DNA from: Nitrosomonas cryotolerans ATCC 49181
GTDB taxonomy: Bacteria > Pseudomonadota > Gammaproteobacteria > Burkholderiales > Nitrosomonadaceae
Direction of reading: 5' to 3'
DNA: 64,000 bases
Assembly (NCBI RefSeq): GCF_900143275.1
Contig: NZ_FSRO01000001.1
Location: forward strand, 1,302,001-1,366,000
Positions 48,055 through 57,957 of the stretch are shown one piece after another. A program made the position numbers and the translations under genes. The notes beneath the pieces were generated by a model. It was not told the DNA's origin. It saw only the letters and a list, made by a program, of their open reading frames with translations, and made no database searches. Each line of letters opens with the position of its first letter. Position 1 is the first letter of the stretch.

Positions 48055-48175
48055 TTAAAAGACCGCTGCATAACTGTGTTTTTGAGCTTTTCTGATTACT
48101 TGCAGCATTGATAAAGCAAACACTTAAAAATCTTGCCCAGTCCGAGATAACCAGTTATGCAGCGGTCTTTTTAAT
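48054..48175. repeat. ~120-bp miniature inverted-repeat element with 20-bp perfect ends
   Basis: AAAAGACCGCTGCATAACTG at 48057-48076 is exactly the reverse complement of CAGTTATGCAGCGGTCTTTT at 48152-48171. Both sides are flanked by TTTAA-like sequence, so a short target duplication is possible. The ~75-base interior codes for nothing. Only one copy is in the window. The source transposon is unknown. Confidence 0.75.
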
Positions 48176-48197
48176 ATGAGCATTCCCAGATAATATT

Positions 48198-48233
48198 AAA
48201 GTTGCCTCGATCCAGGTGTTCCGAGGCAACTTT
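48198..48233 (-). terminator. Terminator of acnA
   Basis: A perfect 12-bp stem (AAAGTTGCCTCG / CGAGGCAACTTT) with a 12-base loop lies just after the acnA stop. On the minus strand it is followed by AATATTAT, giving a modest T-rich tail. Confidence 0.75.
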
Positions 48234-48250
48234 GTAATATGTTATATGAA

Positions 48251-51109
48251 TTAAGCTGTCATTAGCTCTCTCAAGACATAGGGTAAAATGCCGCCGTGCA
48301 TATAGTAATCGACCTCAATTGCGGTATCAATTCGGCAGAGTAGTTCAATTTTCTGTTGTGTGCCATCTTGTTTATGAATGACAAGTATAACGTGTTGTTG
48401 GGGCTGAATATTATCGAGATTGAGGATGTCAAATTGTTCATTGCCTTGAATTCCAAGTGATTGGACTCCATCATTGCTCTTAAATTGTAAAGGAAGCACT
48501 CCCATGCCGATCAGATTGCTGCGATGTATACGTTCAAAGCTATTGGCAATCACGGCCTTGACGCCAAGTAGCTGAGTTCCTTTGGCGGCCCAGTCACGAC
48601 TTGATCCTGTACCATATTCTTTACCGCCGAATACCACCATGGGCACACCTTTCGCTTGATATTTCATGGCAGCATCATAAATACTCATTTGCACATTTTC
48701 AACATTACCATTTTCTTGATAAAGAGTGATGCCGCCTTCACTATCTGGAATCATTAGGTTTCTAATACGTACATTAGCAAAAGTGCCGCGCATCATGACA
48801 TCATGATTGCCGCGCCGTGATCCATAGCTATTGAAATCAGCCTTAGATATCCCATCTTGAAGTAAATATTTTCCTGCAGGTGAGCTATCTTTAATTGCGC
48901 CAGCAGGGCTGATATGATCGGTCGTCACCGAGTCGCCAAATATGCCCAATGCACGTGCATTTTTGATCTCGCTAGATTGGCTGGGCGGTGTTAATTGTAT
49001 GGAGAAGCTGTGAAAGAAAGGAGGCTCAGCAATATAGGTTGACTTGGGCCAGTTGTAGACTTGACCGGTTGTTGCAGATATATTGTTCCACAATGGATGA
49101 TCTTGGGTGAGATTGCTGTAGAGTCGCTGAAATGTTTCTGCATTGGTAGCAAATTTCATTAATCTCTGGATTTCCTCGTTACTTGGCCAAATATCGTGCA
49201 GCCAAACGGGTTCATTATTCTTGCCAATACCCAACGGCTCAGTTGTGAGATCCTTTAATATCGTTCCTGCAATAGCAAATGCCACGACTAAAGGTGGTGA
49301 GGCGAGAAAATTAGCGCGAATATTAGCATGAACGCGGGCTTCAAAATTGCGGTTACCCGAGAGTATAGCTGCACATACTAAATCATTCTTTACGATAGCT
49401 TCTTCAATCGATTCAGCCAGTGGACCGGAATTGCCGATACAGGTAGTGCAGCCATAACCTGCCAGGTTAAAACCCAGTTGCTCGAGATAAGGTAATAATC
49501 CAGTCGCAGTGAGATATTCTGTTACGACTCGTGAGCCCGGTGCAAGGGATGTTTTGATATGGCGTTTGACGGTCAGCCCTTTTTCTATTGCTTTTTTGGC
49601 TAGTAATCCTGCTGCTATTAATACACTTGGGTTGGAAGTGTTGGTGCAAGAGGTGATCGCCGCAATCAATATGTCACCATGACCCAGATCAACGGCGTCA
49701 TTGAGTGTATGGGTGGCAGAGTCTGTTATATCTGGTGTTGGATGGTTGCTGACCATTTCTGATACATTTCTGGCGCTCCCGGGTGGTAGATAACTTTCAT
49801 CTTGATTGCCGTAACCAATATTTGTGCAAACTTCTGTGCTTCCATCGTGATGGTCCCGGATTGAATAGCGTTGATTTAAATCTGTTGCTTGCTTATCATA
49901 ACCATTCTCAGCTTTGGGTTTGCCAAAAAGCGCGGTGAATTGGGATTTAATGTGAGTAAGATCAATACGATCTTGCGGGCGCTTAGGACCTGCTAACGAG
50001 GGTGCAACTGACGCTAAGTCAAGTTCCAGTTCCTGGCTGTAGTCGATATCGCCTTTACGTGGAATGCCATATAGTTTCTGTGCTTTGAAATAAGCTTGAA
50101 ATGTAGTGACCTCTTCGCTGCTGCGTCCTGTACCTTTGAAGTATTCAATGGTGACATCATCAACAGGAAAAAACCCCATGGTGGCGCCATATTCAGGTGC
50201 CATATTCGCAATGGTAGCCCGGTCAGGCAGGGTCAGCGAGGCAGTCCCTTCGCCAAAGAATTCTACAAATTTTCCGACTACATTAGCGTTACGCAGCATT
50301 TCTGTGATCGTTAATACCAAATCTGTAGCTGTAACACCATCACGTAACCGACCGGTGAGATTTACACCGACAACATCGGGTGTTAGCAGATATACGGGTT
50401 GACCGAGCATTCCTGCTTCTGCTTCAATGCCACCTACACCCCAACCAACAACCCCGATAGCATTAATCATTGTTGTGTGTGAGTCGGTCCCAACTAAAGT
50501 ATCTGGGTAAATCACTCCGTTTTTCTGATGTACGCCGCGCGCAAGGTATTCCAGATTAACCTGATGTACAATTCCGATGCCTGGCGGTACCACTTTGACC
50601 GTATTAAACGCCTGCATTCCCCATTTAATAAACTGATAGCGCTCATTATTACGGGAAAACTCTATTTCCATATTGTGTCTGAGTGCATCCTTATCGCCAT
50701 AATAGTCAACCTGTACCGAGTGATCAACGACTAGATCAACAGGTACTAATGGCTCGATGAGTTGGGGATCTTTCCCCATTCTCACCGCGGCACTGCGCAT
50801 GGCGGCCAGATCTACCAATAGCGGAACGCCGGTAAAATCCTGTAGTACGATGCGAGATACAACGAAAGGAATTTCATGAGTGCGGGTTGCATTAGGCTTC
50901 CACCCAGCAAGTTGCCTGACGTGTTCTTCGGTAATTTTTTTACCGTCAAAATTACGTAAGACCGATTCCAGTACGATGCGGATTGAAACGGGCAATCGTG
51001 AAATCTTACCAAGACCTGATTCCTCTAGCGCGGGAAGTGAGTAGAATTGCACATTTTTACCCTGGGTACCGGGGCACTCTTTCAGGCTGTTAAATAAGTT
51101 ATGGATCAT
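48251..51109 (-). CDS. acnA: Aconitate hydratase A
   Basis: Interconverts citrate and isocitrate in the TCA cycle using a 4Fe-4S cluster. The 952 residues have the AcnA/IRP layout. Cluster cysteines are in [19 protein letters not shown] (about residue 485) and [12 protein letters not shown] (about 550). Other landmarks are [20 protein letters not shown] and, in the swivelling C-terminal domain, [20 protein letters not shown]. It is somewhat longer than E. coli AcnA (891) through small insertions. It is read alone, away from the tRNA cluster in the same direction upstream. Confidence 0.96.
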   Translation of the reverse strand: MIHNLFNSLKECPGTQGKNVQFYSLPALEESGLGKISRLPVSIRIVLESVLRNFDGKKITEEHVRQLAGWKPNATRTHEIPFVVSRIVLQDFTGVPLLVDLAAMRSAAVRMGKDPQLIEPLVPVDLVVDHSVQVDYYGDKDALRHNMEIEFSRNNERYQFIKWGMQAFNTVKVVPPGIGIVHQVNLEYLARGVHQKNGVIYPDTLVGTDSHTTMINAIGVVGWGVGGIEAEAGMLGQPVYLLTPDVVGVNLTGRLRDGVTATDLVLTITEMLRNANVVGKFVEFFGEGTASLTLPDRATIANMAPEYGATMGFFPVDDVTIEYFKGTGRSSEEVTTFQAYFKAQKLYGIPRKGDIDYSQELELDLASVAPSLAGPKRPQDRIDLTHIKSQFTALFGKPKAENGYDKQATDLNQRYSIRDHHDGSTEVCTNIGYGNQDESYLPPGSARNVSEMVSNHPTPDITDSATHTLNDAVDLGHGDILIAAITSCTNTSNPSVLIAAGLLAKKAIEKGLTVKRHIKTSLAPGSRVVTEYLTATGLLPYLEQLGFNLAGYGCTTCIGNSGPLAESIEEAIVKNDLVCAAILSGNRNFEARVHANIRANFLASPPLVVAFAIAGTILKDLTTEPLGIGKNNEPVWLHDIWPSNEEIQRLMKFATNAETFQRLYSNLTQDHPLWNNISATTGQVYNWPKSTYIAEPPFFHSFSIQLTPPSQSSEIKNARALGIFGDSVTTDHISPAGAIKDSSPAGKYLLQDGISKADFNSYGSRRGNHDVMMRGTFANVRIRNLMIPDSEGGITLYQENGNVENVQMSIYDAAMKYQAKGVPMVVFGGKEYGTGSSRDWAAKGTQLLGVKAVIANSFERIHRSNLIGMGVLPLQFKSNDGVQSLGIQGNEQFDILNLDNIQPQQHVILVIHKQDGTQQKIELLCRIDTAIEVDYYMHGGILPYVLRELMTA

Positions 51110-51300
51110 GATGCACTCCTTAGAAATACGCTAGGTCACTAACTGTTCAAACAATCATTATAGAGATACTATAAAGTTCGAATTGAATAAAGTTCAAGTT
51201 GAATAAGGTCTTATTTGAGAAAGAAAAGATACTGATCTATACCGTTTTATTAAAGCCAGTAGATAGTTTAATATTTGGATAGAGTCTGTGTGTAATCAGA

Positions 51301-51376
51301 TGGGGTGGCTGATGGGGATCGAACCCACGACAACCGGAATCACAATCCGGGACTCTACCACTGAGCTACAGCCACC
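51301..51376 (-). tRNA. tRNA-His (GTG)
   Basis: The reverse complement folds as a complete cloverleaf: acceptor GTGGCTG/CAGCCAC, D-arm AGCTCAGTGGTAGAG, anticodon loop TTGTGAT (GTG) and T-arm GGGTTCGATCCC. The extra 5' G (G-1) typical of tRNA-His faces the discriminator C, and the CCA end is encoded. It is the last gene of a three-tRNA transcript. Confidence 0.97.
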
Positions 51377-51434
51377 ATTAGAAAAATGAATCGAGTACTA
51401 CGTGTCGTTCAACTAGATATCAACTAGAAATATA

Positions 51435-51511
51435 TGGTGTGCCCGACAGGAATCGAACCTGTAACCCCCAGCTTAGAAGGCTGGTGCTCTATCCGGTTGA
51501 GCTACGGGCAC
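51435..51511 (-). tRNA. tRNA-Arg (TCT)
   Basis: The complete cloverleaf on the minus strand has acceptor GTGCCCG/CGGGCAC, anticodon stem-loop CAGCCTTCTAAGCTG (anticodon TCT) and T-arm CAGGTTCGATTCCTG. The CCA end is encoded. It reads AGA/AGG codons. Confidence 0.97.
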
Positions 51512-51551
51512 TACTCAAACCGGGCTTGCCTCATATCTCAAGGCAGAAAAT

Positions 51552-51628
51552 TGGTCGGGGTGGAGAGATTTGAACTCCCGACATCCTGGTCCCAAACCAG
51601 GCGCGCTACCAGGCTACGCTACACCCCG
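51552..51628 (-). tRNA. tRNA-Pro (TGG)
   Basis: The complete cloverleaf on the minus strand has acceptor CGGGGTG/CACCCCG, anticodon stem-loop CCTGGTTTGGGACCAGG (anticodon TGG) and T-arm GGGAGTTCAAATCTCTC. The CCA end is encoded. It is the first gene of the Pro-Arg-His transcript. Confidence 0.97.
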
Positions 51629-51639
51629 GAAAAGGCGAT

Positions 51640-51668
51640 ACTATACCTCCTTAGAAACAAAACGTCAA
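51640..51668 (-). promoter_or_regulatory. Sigma-70 promoter of the tRNA Pro-Arg-His operon
   Basis: On the minus strand TTGACG (-35) and TATAGT (-10) are separated by exactly 17 bases. The -10 ends 11 bases before the 5' end of tRNA-Pro. The sequence after the -10 (ATCGCC) has a GC-rich discriminator, as in stringently controlled stable-RNA promoters; dksA is encoded 3 kb away. Confidence 0.85.
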
Positions 51669-51746
51669 TTTTATGCGTGTTTTATCAAATAGCGCGTAAA
51701 ACTTCGTCCTTCAGGGCGGAGATATAAGCGCACAGGCGAAGCCTGT

Positions 51747-52163
51747 TTAATGCGGTCTTTGCTGTTGTTCAATATATTGCTTAATAATCGAGAGTGGTGC
51801 TCCACCACAACTACCCGCAAAATAGCTTGGACTCCAAAGCATATTACCCCAAAGCTTATTTTTAATTTCGGGATAATTCTTTTTGCGAATAAGTCGGCTT
51901 GAAACGCCTTTCAAACTATTTACCAAGTTAGAAATAGCAATTTTTGGTGGATAGTTAACTAAAAGGTGAATATGATCATGCTCACCGTTAAATTCCACCA
52001 ATTCTGCTTCAAAATCCAAACACACGTTTTTAAATATTTCTTCCAAATCAATTAATACCCTTCCGGAGAAAACATCTCTACGGTATTTTGTTACAAAGAC
52101 CAAATGAACATGAAGATTAAAAACGCAATTTCTTCCTGTTCTTACATCGTTATTAGCTTGCAT
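51747..52163 (-). CDS. tnpA: IS200-type Y1 transposase TnpA (copy 3)
   Basis: 138 residues, starting MQANNDVRTGRNCVFN. The HUH motif (EHDHIHLLV) and the catalytic Tyr in KQYIEQQ are intact and no insertion is present. Together with copy 1 it is the best candidate for the active transposase of all the IS605-type elements here. It differs from copy 1 by a few residues near the start. Confidence 0.93.
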   Translation of the reverse strand: MQANNDVRTGRNCVFNLHVHLVFVTKYRRDVFSGRVLIDLEEIFKNVCLDFEAELVEFNGEHDHIHLLVNYPPKIAISNLVNSLKGVSSRLIRKKNYPEIKNKLWGNMLWSPSYFAGSCGGAPLSIIKQYIEQQQRPH

Positions 52164-52193
52164 AGACCAATTCCTTTTTGTATAATTATAACC

Positions 52194-53426
52194 ATGAAAC
52201 AGATTATACGCAAAGCCTTTAAATTTCGACTCAATCCAAATTCTGACCAAGTACAGAAGATGGTTGAGTTTGCGGGTGCTAATCGGTTTGTTTGGAATAA
52301 AGCCTTAGCAATGAATCTGTTCAGATTAGAGCAGAAACAGCCATTGCTTTGGTACAACGAGTTGTCATTTTGGCTAAAGCTATGGAAATCCTCAGAAGAT
52401 TATGGATTTCTAAAAACCGTTCATTCTCAACCGTTGCAACAAGCCTTAAAAAACTTAGAAAAAGCGTTCAAAGACGGTTTTGATAAAAAACAGCCTTTAA
52501 AACGGATTCCAAAATTCAAGAAAAAAGGTTTGAGTGACAGCTTTCGTTATCCACAAGGATTTAAGCTGGAGCAAGAGTCTAGCAAAGTGTTCTTGCCTAA
52601 AATCGGTTGGGTGAAATATCGTAATTCACGCCAAGTCATTGGTGACGTTAAAAATATGACGATTTCCCGTAAAGGCGGTTATTGGTACGTGTCGATTCAG
52701 ACTGAGTACGAGACCGAGCTAAAGCGTCATAGCTCAACCAGTATGATTGGTGTTGATATGGGCGTTACCCGCTTTGCAACCTTGTCAGACGGCTCATACG
52801 TAGAACCTTTAAACAGTTTCAGAAAGTTATCAAAGAAACTGGCTTTTGAACAGCGTAAGCTGTCTAAAAAAGTCCGTCTCTCTGCTAACTGGAAAAAGCA
52901 GAAACAAATCATTACCCGACTGCATGAGCGTATTGCCAATGCTCGTTTAGACTTCTTACACAAAACCTCAACCGAAATCAGCAAAAATCACGCAATGGTC
53001 GTAGTTGAGAATTTAAAGATAGGAAACATGTCTAAGAGTGCCAAGGGCAGTGTTGAAAAGCATGGTAAAAACGCCAAAGCGAAATCGGGTCTAAACAAAT
53101 CCATTCTTGACCAAGGATGGGGAATGTTCGTTTCGTTCTTGGAGTATAAACAGGCTTGTTCAGGCGGGGATGTATTGAAGGTAAACCCTCAATACACCTC
53201 TCAAACCTGCCCTAGATGTCAACATGTTAGTCGTGACAATCGCAAAAGCCAAAGTGCTTTTGAATGTACAGAATGTGGATTTAAAGCCAATGCCGACTTG
53301 GTAGGTGCCTTGAATGTACTTGAGCGAGGACATCGCTTGTTAGCCTGTGGAGTTGAAACGTTAGTTTCGTCTAAGAAGCAGGAACCAGTAGGCAGTAGCA
53401 ATACAAACCTACTCTTAACGGCTTAA
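52194..53426 (+). CDS. tnpB: TnpB RNA-guided nuclease (IS605 OrfB), copy 3
   Basis: 410 residues, differing from copy 1 at only a few positions (KFRLN for KSRLN, KGGY for KGSY, VRLSANW for VRFSANW, KNAKAKS for KNVKAKS). The RuvC Asp/Glu/Asp and the CPRCQ ... CTECGF zinc ribbon are intact. The downstream right end should serve as the scaffold of its guide RNA. Confidence 0.93.
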   Translation: MKQIIRKAFKFRLNPNSDQVQKMVEFAGANRFVWNKALAMNLFRLEQKQPLLWYNELSFWLKLWKSSEDYGFLKTVHSQPLQQALKNLEKAFKDGFDKKQPLKRIPKFKKKGLSDSFRYPQGFKLEQESSKVFLPKIGWVKYRNSRQVIGDVKNMTISRKGGYWYVSIQTEYETELKRHSSTSMIGVDMGVTRFATLSDGSYVEPLNSFRKLSKKLAFEQRKLSKKVRLSANWKKQKQIITRLHERIANARLDFLHKTSTEISKNHAMVVVENLKIGNMSKSAKGSVEKHGKNAKAKSGLNKSILDQGWGMFVSFLEYKQACSGGDVLKVNPQYTSQTCPRCQHVSRDNRKSQSAFECTECGFKANADLVGALNVLERGHRLLACGVETLVSSKKQEPVGSSNTNLLLTA

Positions 53427-53579
53427 TAAGTCGCTAGGAATCCCCTTCGTTTAGGAAGGGGAGGATGTCAAACGTTAATTTTTTAGAGGGAGGGATTGTT
53501 TTAACAGACTGAGCGGAAATCCTCTCCGTTCAGGGGGAAGGATAAATAGCGCGGATGCCGCAGGCGCCCTTATTATCGG

Positions 53580-53663
53580 TCAATCTGGGGTTTGTTGCTC
53601 GATGTACTGGCGAATGATGGCAGTTGGCGCGCCACCATAAGAGGCCGCGAAATAAGATGGTGA
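53580..53663 (-). pseudogene. tnpA: tnpA remnant, C-terminal 27 residues
   Basis: Reads SPSYFAASYGGAPTAIIRQY then IEQQTPD and stop, aligning with SPSYFAGSCGGAPLSIIKQYIEQQQRPH of the intact TnpA, including the catalytic Tyr. A stop codon directly precedes it in frame, so the rest is lost. Confidence 0.82.
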
Positions 53664-53759
53664 TCAACAGCGCGCAGTGCGCCGTATCCCGTATTGCTGG
53701 CAAGTGGTACGCCAGCATTCAGACCGAGCGCAAGGTTTGAGCAGCCGGTGCATCCATCC

Positions 53760-54240
53760 TTATTCATTGTGGGTTTTGACACAGGTGTTACGTTATTTGC
53801 TCCACTTTCGGATGGCACGATGTTTGAACCGGCCAAGGCCTTCCGCAAAAACGCGGCAAAGCTGGCGAAAGACCAACGTGGGCTGAGCCGCCAGGATGAA
53901 GTGTCAAAGCCAAAACGGGCCTCAATAAGTCGATTCTCGATGAGGGCTGAGGTGAATTCCGCCGCCAGTTGGAATAGAAGCAAGCGTGGCGTGGCGGTGA
54001 TGTGCTTGCCATCAATCCGCGTAACACAAACCGGACGTGCTCGGCCTGCGGCCATATGTTTGCCGAGAATCGCACAACGTAATCCAAGTTCGCGTGTGTC
54101 GAATGTGAGTACACAGAAAATGCAGCCCTCAACGTGGCCATCAATATTCTAAGGGCAGGACATGCCCAGCTTGCCCGCCAAGTGAACGATGCAGTAATGT
54201 CGTCAGGAACAAGAGCTGACCGAAGTCATCTACCCCATTC
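53760..54240 (+). pseudogene. tnpB: tnpB remnant in pieces
   Basis: The first RuvC motif survives as VGFDTGVTLFAPLSDGTMFE and the following helix as FRKNAAKLAKDQRGLS. After a frame change and a large deletion the zinc ribbon appears: NPRNTNRTCSACGHMF ... CVECEYTENAALNVAINILR, interrupted by one stop. The RuvC Glu region is missing, so the protein is not functional. Confidence 0.82.
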
Positions 54241-54373
54241 CGGGGTAGATGCAGCAGAAATCCCCTGTCTTTAGACGGAGGAGGGTGTCAAATAAATCGA
54301 ATCGCCTATCTTATTACCCTGTATTTTATGACTTTGCAGTCAATTCAATTTCAATTCCATTTTTAGGTTTTAT

Positions 54374-54770
54374 CAAAGTTTTCGAAAAACTCCGGAATTC
54401 GGATCGGAGAGATAAGGAGATGGTTTTGATCTGCCATTTTAGTGGTTTTTACATTACACAATGGGCGGCGATGTTGTATGTTTTGTGAGATAAGGGTGTG
54501 CTCTGATTGGTATTAACCTCCCCTTCGCCAAAGCGCTGTTCGAACTGTGATTATACCGTACGGCAGATGTCGTCAAATATACGCAAATGTTCTGTTTTGA
54601 ATGTGGGATAATTCGTGCCGCAACATCAACGCAGCACATCATATTCTAGCCGTCGAGCTGGCGATGGCTAATCCTCTGAAGATAGGATAAGGCCCTGTTT
54701 ATACTCAGGTACATTTGGGTTGCAATGATTAAACTGGAAATCCTTTTTCTTTAAGGGGAGGAGCAGCCAA
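54374..54770 (+). pseudogene. Relic of a tnpB-only element
   Basis: Follows TTTAT, begins CAAAG and soon shows a left-end hairpin-like CTCCGGAATTCGGATCGGAG. Near 54590-54680 a piece of the tnpB end can be read in two frames (CFECG; RNINAAHHILAVELAM), matching the zinc ribbon and last RuvC Asp region DINAARNVLAAGLAVS of the intact gene. The right end AATCCTTTTTCTTTAAGGGGAGG runs to 54770. About 900 bases are deleted. Confidence 0.7.
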
Positions 54771-54874
54771 AGAATGCAGATAACATGGTGTGCTGACTAC
54801 TTGTTGTATAATGGGCTTTCTGGTAAATAGTATGCTTTTTTGTACATTAAGAGAATTCAACAGGAGCATTTAAC

Positions 54875-55309
54875 ATGCCACAAAATATGCCTCAAGAGTT
54901 ATATAAACAAGTGATTCCCTATAAACCAAAAAAGGGAGAGGACTATATGAGTCCAGAGCAGCTTGTCCATTTCCGTAAAATATTGGAAGGTATGAAAATT
55001 GAATTGGGGAAGGATATTGACCGAGCTGTTCATACAATGCAGGATGAAGCGACTGTTTTTGCTGATCCAAATGATCGGGCGAGTCAGGAATCGGATATGA
55101 CACTAGAATTACGCAATCGTGATCGTGAGCGTAAATTGATTAAGAAAATCGATGAGATTATCGCTAAAATAGATGCTGATGATTATGGATACTGTGAAAG
55201 CTGTGGCATTGAGATCGGCTTGAAACGTCTTGAAGCCCGTCCTACCGCAACGCTCTGTATCGATTGCAAGACATTGGATGAAATTAGAGAGAGGCAAATG
55301 GCTAAGTAA
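54875..55309 (+). CDS. dksA: RNA polymerase-binding transcription factor DksA
   Basis: DksA enters the RNA polymerase secondary channel and, with ppGpp, represses stable-RNA promoters and activates amino-acid genes in starvation. The 144 residues show the coiled-coil tip motif DPNDRA (64-69, DxxDxA) and the four-cysteine zinc finger CESC ... CIDC (107/110 and 128/131). The chosen ATG has an AGGAG ribosome site; MSPEQLVHF at residue 25 is the alternative start. A strong terminator follows. Confidence 0.95.
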   Translation: MPQNMPQELYKQVIPYKPKKGEDYMSPEQLVHFRKILEGMKIELGKDIDRAVHTMQDEATVFADPNDRASQESDMTLELRNRDRERKLIKKIDEIIAKIDADDYGYCESCGIEIGLKRLEARPTATLCIDCKTLDEIRERQMAK

Positions 55310-55355
55310 ATGGGTTAGTTTAGTTTTACACGCTGTTAATACTGAGCTTGGGGTG

Positions 55356-55388
55356 AAAAAGCCCTGTCTTTTCCGACAGGGCTTTTAA
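55356..55388. terminator. Bidirectional terminator between dksA and pnp
   Basis: A perfect stem (AAAAGCCCTGTC / GACAGGGCTTTT) with loop TTTTCC, T-rich on both sides. It serves both convergent genes. Confidence 0.9.
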
Positions 55389-55422
55389 TATTGAGGGAGA
55401 TCAAACCATCACTGAATAATAA

Positions 55423-57558
55423 TTATGAAATGATATTATCAGATTCTGGTTCTGGTTCTGGCTCTGGTTCTTCTGTAGTAACTGCTGCCTTCATACTGAG
55501 TCGAAGACGTCCTTTGTCATCAGCCTCTAGTACCTTGACGCGGACAATCTGACCTTCCTTGAGATGATCTGTAACATTATTGACACGCTCATTAGCAATC
55601 TGTGAAATATGTAATAAGCCATCCTTGCCGGGTAAGATGCTGACAATAGCACCAAAATCAAGTAACTTTAATACAGTGCCGTCATATATTTTGCCTACTT
55701 CAACCTCGGCAGTAATATCTTCAATCCGTTTTTTAGCGAGCTCGCCGCCTTCGGCGCTGACGCAAGCTATCATCACTATACCATCATCCGTAATATCAAT
55801 AGTTGTGCCTGTCTCTTCTGTTAGTGCACGTATTACAGCGCCTCCCTTTCCAATCACGTCACGTATTTTTTCTGGATTAATCTTGATTTTAATGATACGT
55901 GGTGCATGTACAGAGATATCTTCACGAGTGGAAGGAAGTGCCTGTTTCATGATTTCCAGAATATGTATGCGTCCTTCCTTGGCCTGTATGAGCGCTGCCT
56001 GCATAATTTCTTTTGTAATTCCCTGGATCTTTATATCCATTTGCAGTGCGGTGATGCCTTGTTCTGTGCCCGCCACTTTGAAATCCATGTCGCCGAGGTG
56101 ATCTTCATCACCAAGAATATCCGTCAGCACGGCAAACCGGTTTCCTTCTTTAATAAGTCCCATGGCAATACCTGCTACATGCGCTTTCAGCGGTACACCC
56201 GCATCCATCAGGGCAAGACAGCCACCACAAACTGATGCCATAGAGCTGGAGCCGTTTGATTCAGTAATTTCGGATACAACGCGTAATGAATAACCAAATT
56301 CTTCTGGAGTGGGCAGTACCGCAATTAAGGCTCGTTTTGCTAAGCGACCGTGACCGATCTCGCGACGTTTCGGAGTACCTACGCGCCCTGTTTCACCAGT
56401 AGCATAAGGCGGCATATTGTAATGCAGCATGAAACGGTCAGTATAGTCGCCTTGCAGCGCATCGATTTTCTGTTCATCGCGAGCGGTTCCCAGCGTCGCA
56501 ACCACCAATGCCTGAGTCTCTCCACGTGTAAATAAAGCAGAACCGTGAGCGCGAGGCAGTATCCCGTTACGAATACTAATTGCCCGTACAGTACGCGTGC
56601 CACGTCCATCTATACGTGGCTCACCATTGAGAATCTGGTTACGAACAATTTTAGACTCAAGCGTAAAACAGGCTTCTTGAAATGGTTGGACACCCGGTCC
56701 ATCGTCTGTGCCAACTTTTAACTCGGTCGATATACGTTGCCAGATATTATCTATGGCTTCAGATCGCATTTGCTTTTGTTTTAGCTTGAAAGCCTCACGC
56801 AAATCTTCTTCTGCTAGTTGTGCAATCTTCTCTGATAATTGGGTGTCTTTTTCTTCTGGAGTCCAGTTCCAGTCGGTCACGCCTGCTTCATCAGCGAGTT
56901 CATTGATGGTACGAATGACGGTTTGCATTTGCTCATGGCCGTACACGACAGCACCAAGCATTGTATCTTCAGATAACTCCATCGCCTCCGATTCCACCAT
57001 GAGAACAGCTTGCTCTGTGCCCGCTACTACAAGGTTTAATTGAGTTTGTGTAAGTTCCGAAGTGGTTGGATTTAATACATACTCATCATTAATATAACCA
57101 ATACGGGCAGCGCCAATTGGGCCGTCGAATGGAATGCCTGAAAGTACTAGTGCGGCAGAAGTTCCAATCAATGCCGGGATGTCAGCATCTACTTCATTGT
57201 CAGATGACATGACTGTAGCAACAACCTGTACTTCATTATAAAAACCGTCCGGAAATAATGGACGAATAGGGCGGTCAATTAGCCGAGAGGTCAGTATTTC
57301 CTTCTCAGAAGGCCGACCTTCCCGTTTAAAGAAACTACCAGGAATTCGACCTGCAGAATAGAATTTTTCTTGATAATCTACGGTTAATGGAAAAAAATCC
57401 TGCCCCTGTTTGACATTTTTTGCGCCAACCACGGTAACCAATACCACTGTATCGCCCATTGTAACCATCACCGCGCCATGTGCCTGCCTTGCGATTTCTC
57501 CTGTTTCCAGTGTGAGTTGATGGCGCCCGTAGGCAATGCTCTTCTTGATCGATTTCAA
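55423..57558 (-). CDS. pnp: Polyribonucleotide nucleotidyltransferase (PNPase)
   Basis: A 3'-to-5' phosphorolytic exoribonuclease, trimeric and part of the RNA degradosome in many bacteria. The 711 residues hold two RNase PH domains (first ~residues 10-230; second from [20 protein letters not shown]), a KH domain ([20 protein letters not shown]) and an S1 domain ([20 protein letters not shown]). The C-terminus is an acidic run, [13 protein letters not shown], encoded by a six-base repeat. It follows rpsO in the usual order. Confidence 0.97.
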   Translation of the reverse strand: MKSIKKSIAYGRHQLTLETGEIARQAHGAVMVTMGDTVVLVTVVGAKNVKQGQDFFPLTVDYQEKFYSAGRIPGSFFKREGRPSEKEILTSRLIDRPIRPLFPDGFYNEVQVVATVMSSDNEVDADIPALIGTSAALVLSGIPFDGPIGAARIGYINDEYVLNPTTSELTQTQLNLVVAGTEQAVLMVESEAMELSEDTMLGAVVYGHEQMQTVIRTINELADEAGVTDWNWTPEEKDTQLSEKIAQLAEEDLREAFKLKQKQMRSEAIDNIWQRISTELKVGTDDGPGVQPFQEACFTLESKIVRNQILNGEPRIDGRGTRTVRAISIRNGILPRAHGSALFTRGETQALVVATLGTARDEQKIDALQGDYTDRFMLHYNMPPYATGETGRVGTPKRREIGHGRLAKRALIAVLPTPEEFGYSLRVVSEITESNGSSSMASVCGGCLALMDAGVPLKAHVAGIAMGLIKEGNRFAVLTDILGDEDHLGDMDFKVAGTEQGITALQMDIKIQGITKEIMQAALIQAKEGRIHILEIMKQALPSTREDISVHAPRIIKIKINPEKIRDVIGKGGAVIRALTEETGTTIDITDDGIVMIACVSAEGGELAKKRIEDITAEVEVGKIYDGTVLKLLDFGAIVSILPGKDGLLHISQIANERVNNVTDHLKEGQIVRVKVLEADDKGRLRLSMKAAVTTEEPEPEPEPESDNIIS

Positions 57559-57687
57559 TTAACAATCCTTTTTTTGATGAAATTATCCCGTCTTAGCCTT
57601 GTTTATATTCGATTTTTATAAGTTTTTTATCGGAAAAACTGCCTGCTCAAACATTATGTTATTACTTGGATTCTAATAGAATGCAAA

Positions 57688-57957
57688 TTATTTACGTAAA
57701 CCGAGACGTTCAATGAGTGTTCGGTATGCATTAACATTGCGACGCTTCAAATAATCGAGTAATTTACGACGGCGGCTAACCATACGTAACAAACCCCGGC
57801 GCGAATGGTGATCTTTGACATGCGTTTTAAAATGTCCAATCAAATCATTGATTCGAGTTGTTAAAAGTGCGACCTGAACTTCCGGAGAGCCGGTGTCTCC
57901 AGCATCTCTTTGGTAATCGTGTACTATCTGTGCTTTTTGATCGGTTGTGACAGACAT
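57688..57957 (-). CDS. rpsO: 30S ribosomal protein S15
   Basis: An 89-residue protein that binds 16S rRNA early in small-subunit assembly. It starts [20 protein letters not shown] and ends [27 protein letters not shown] and the RNA-binding [20 protein letters not shown] are diagnostic. pnp follows after ~130 bases, the conserved rpsO-pnp arrangement. truB, often upstream, is not here. Confidence 0.98.
   Translation of the reverse strand: MSVTTDQKAQIVHDYQRDAGDTGSPEVQVALLTTRINDLIGHFKTHVKDHHSRRGLLRMVSRRRKLLDYLKRRNVNAYRTLIERLGLRK

Larger units (their letters stand above)
51686..53471. mobile_element. IS200/IS605-family element, copy 3
   Basis: A full copy (1.79 kb) of the element at 4149-5935, with the same ends: TTTAT flank, CAAATAGCGCG start, GTCAA end. 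Its left end lies 17 bases upstream of the -35 box of the tRNA promoter, so the promoter survived. Just beyond its right end begins an older, decayed relative. Confidence 0.93.
53513..54291. mobile_element. Decayed IS605-type element of a more GC-rich lineage
   Basis: Both a tnpA end (minus) and tnpB pieces (plus) are recognisable in divergent order, between a left end like that of the intact elements (TCTCCGTTCAGGGGG ... TAGCGCGGATGCCGCAGG) and a right end with hairpin and GTCAA (AAATCCCCTGTCTTTAGACGG to 54291). Most of each gene is gone. Base composition is richer in G+C than that of copies 1-3, so it entered separately. Confidence 0.78.
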
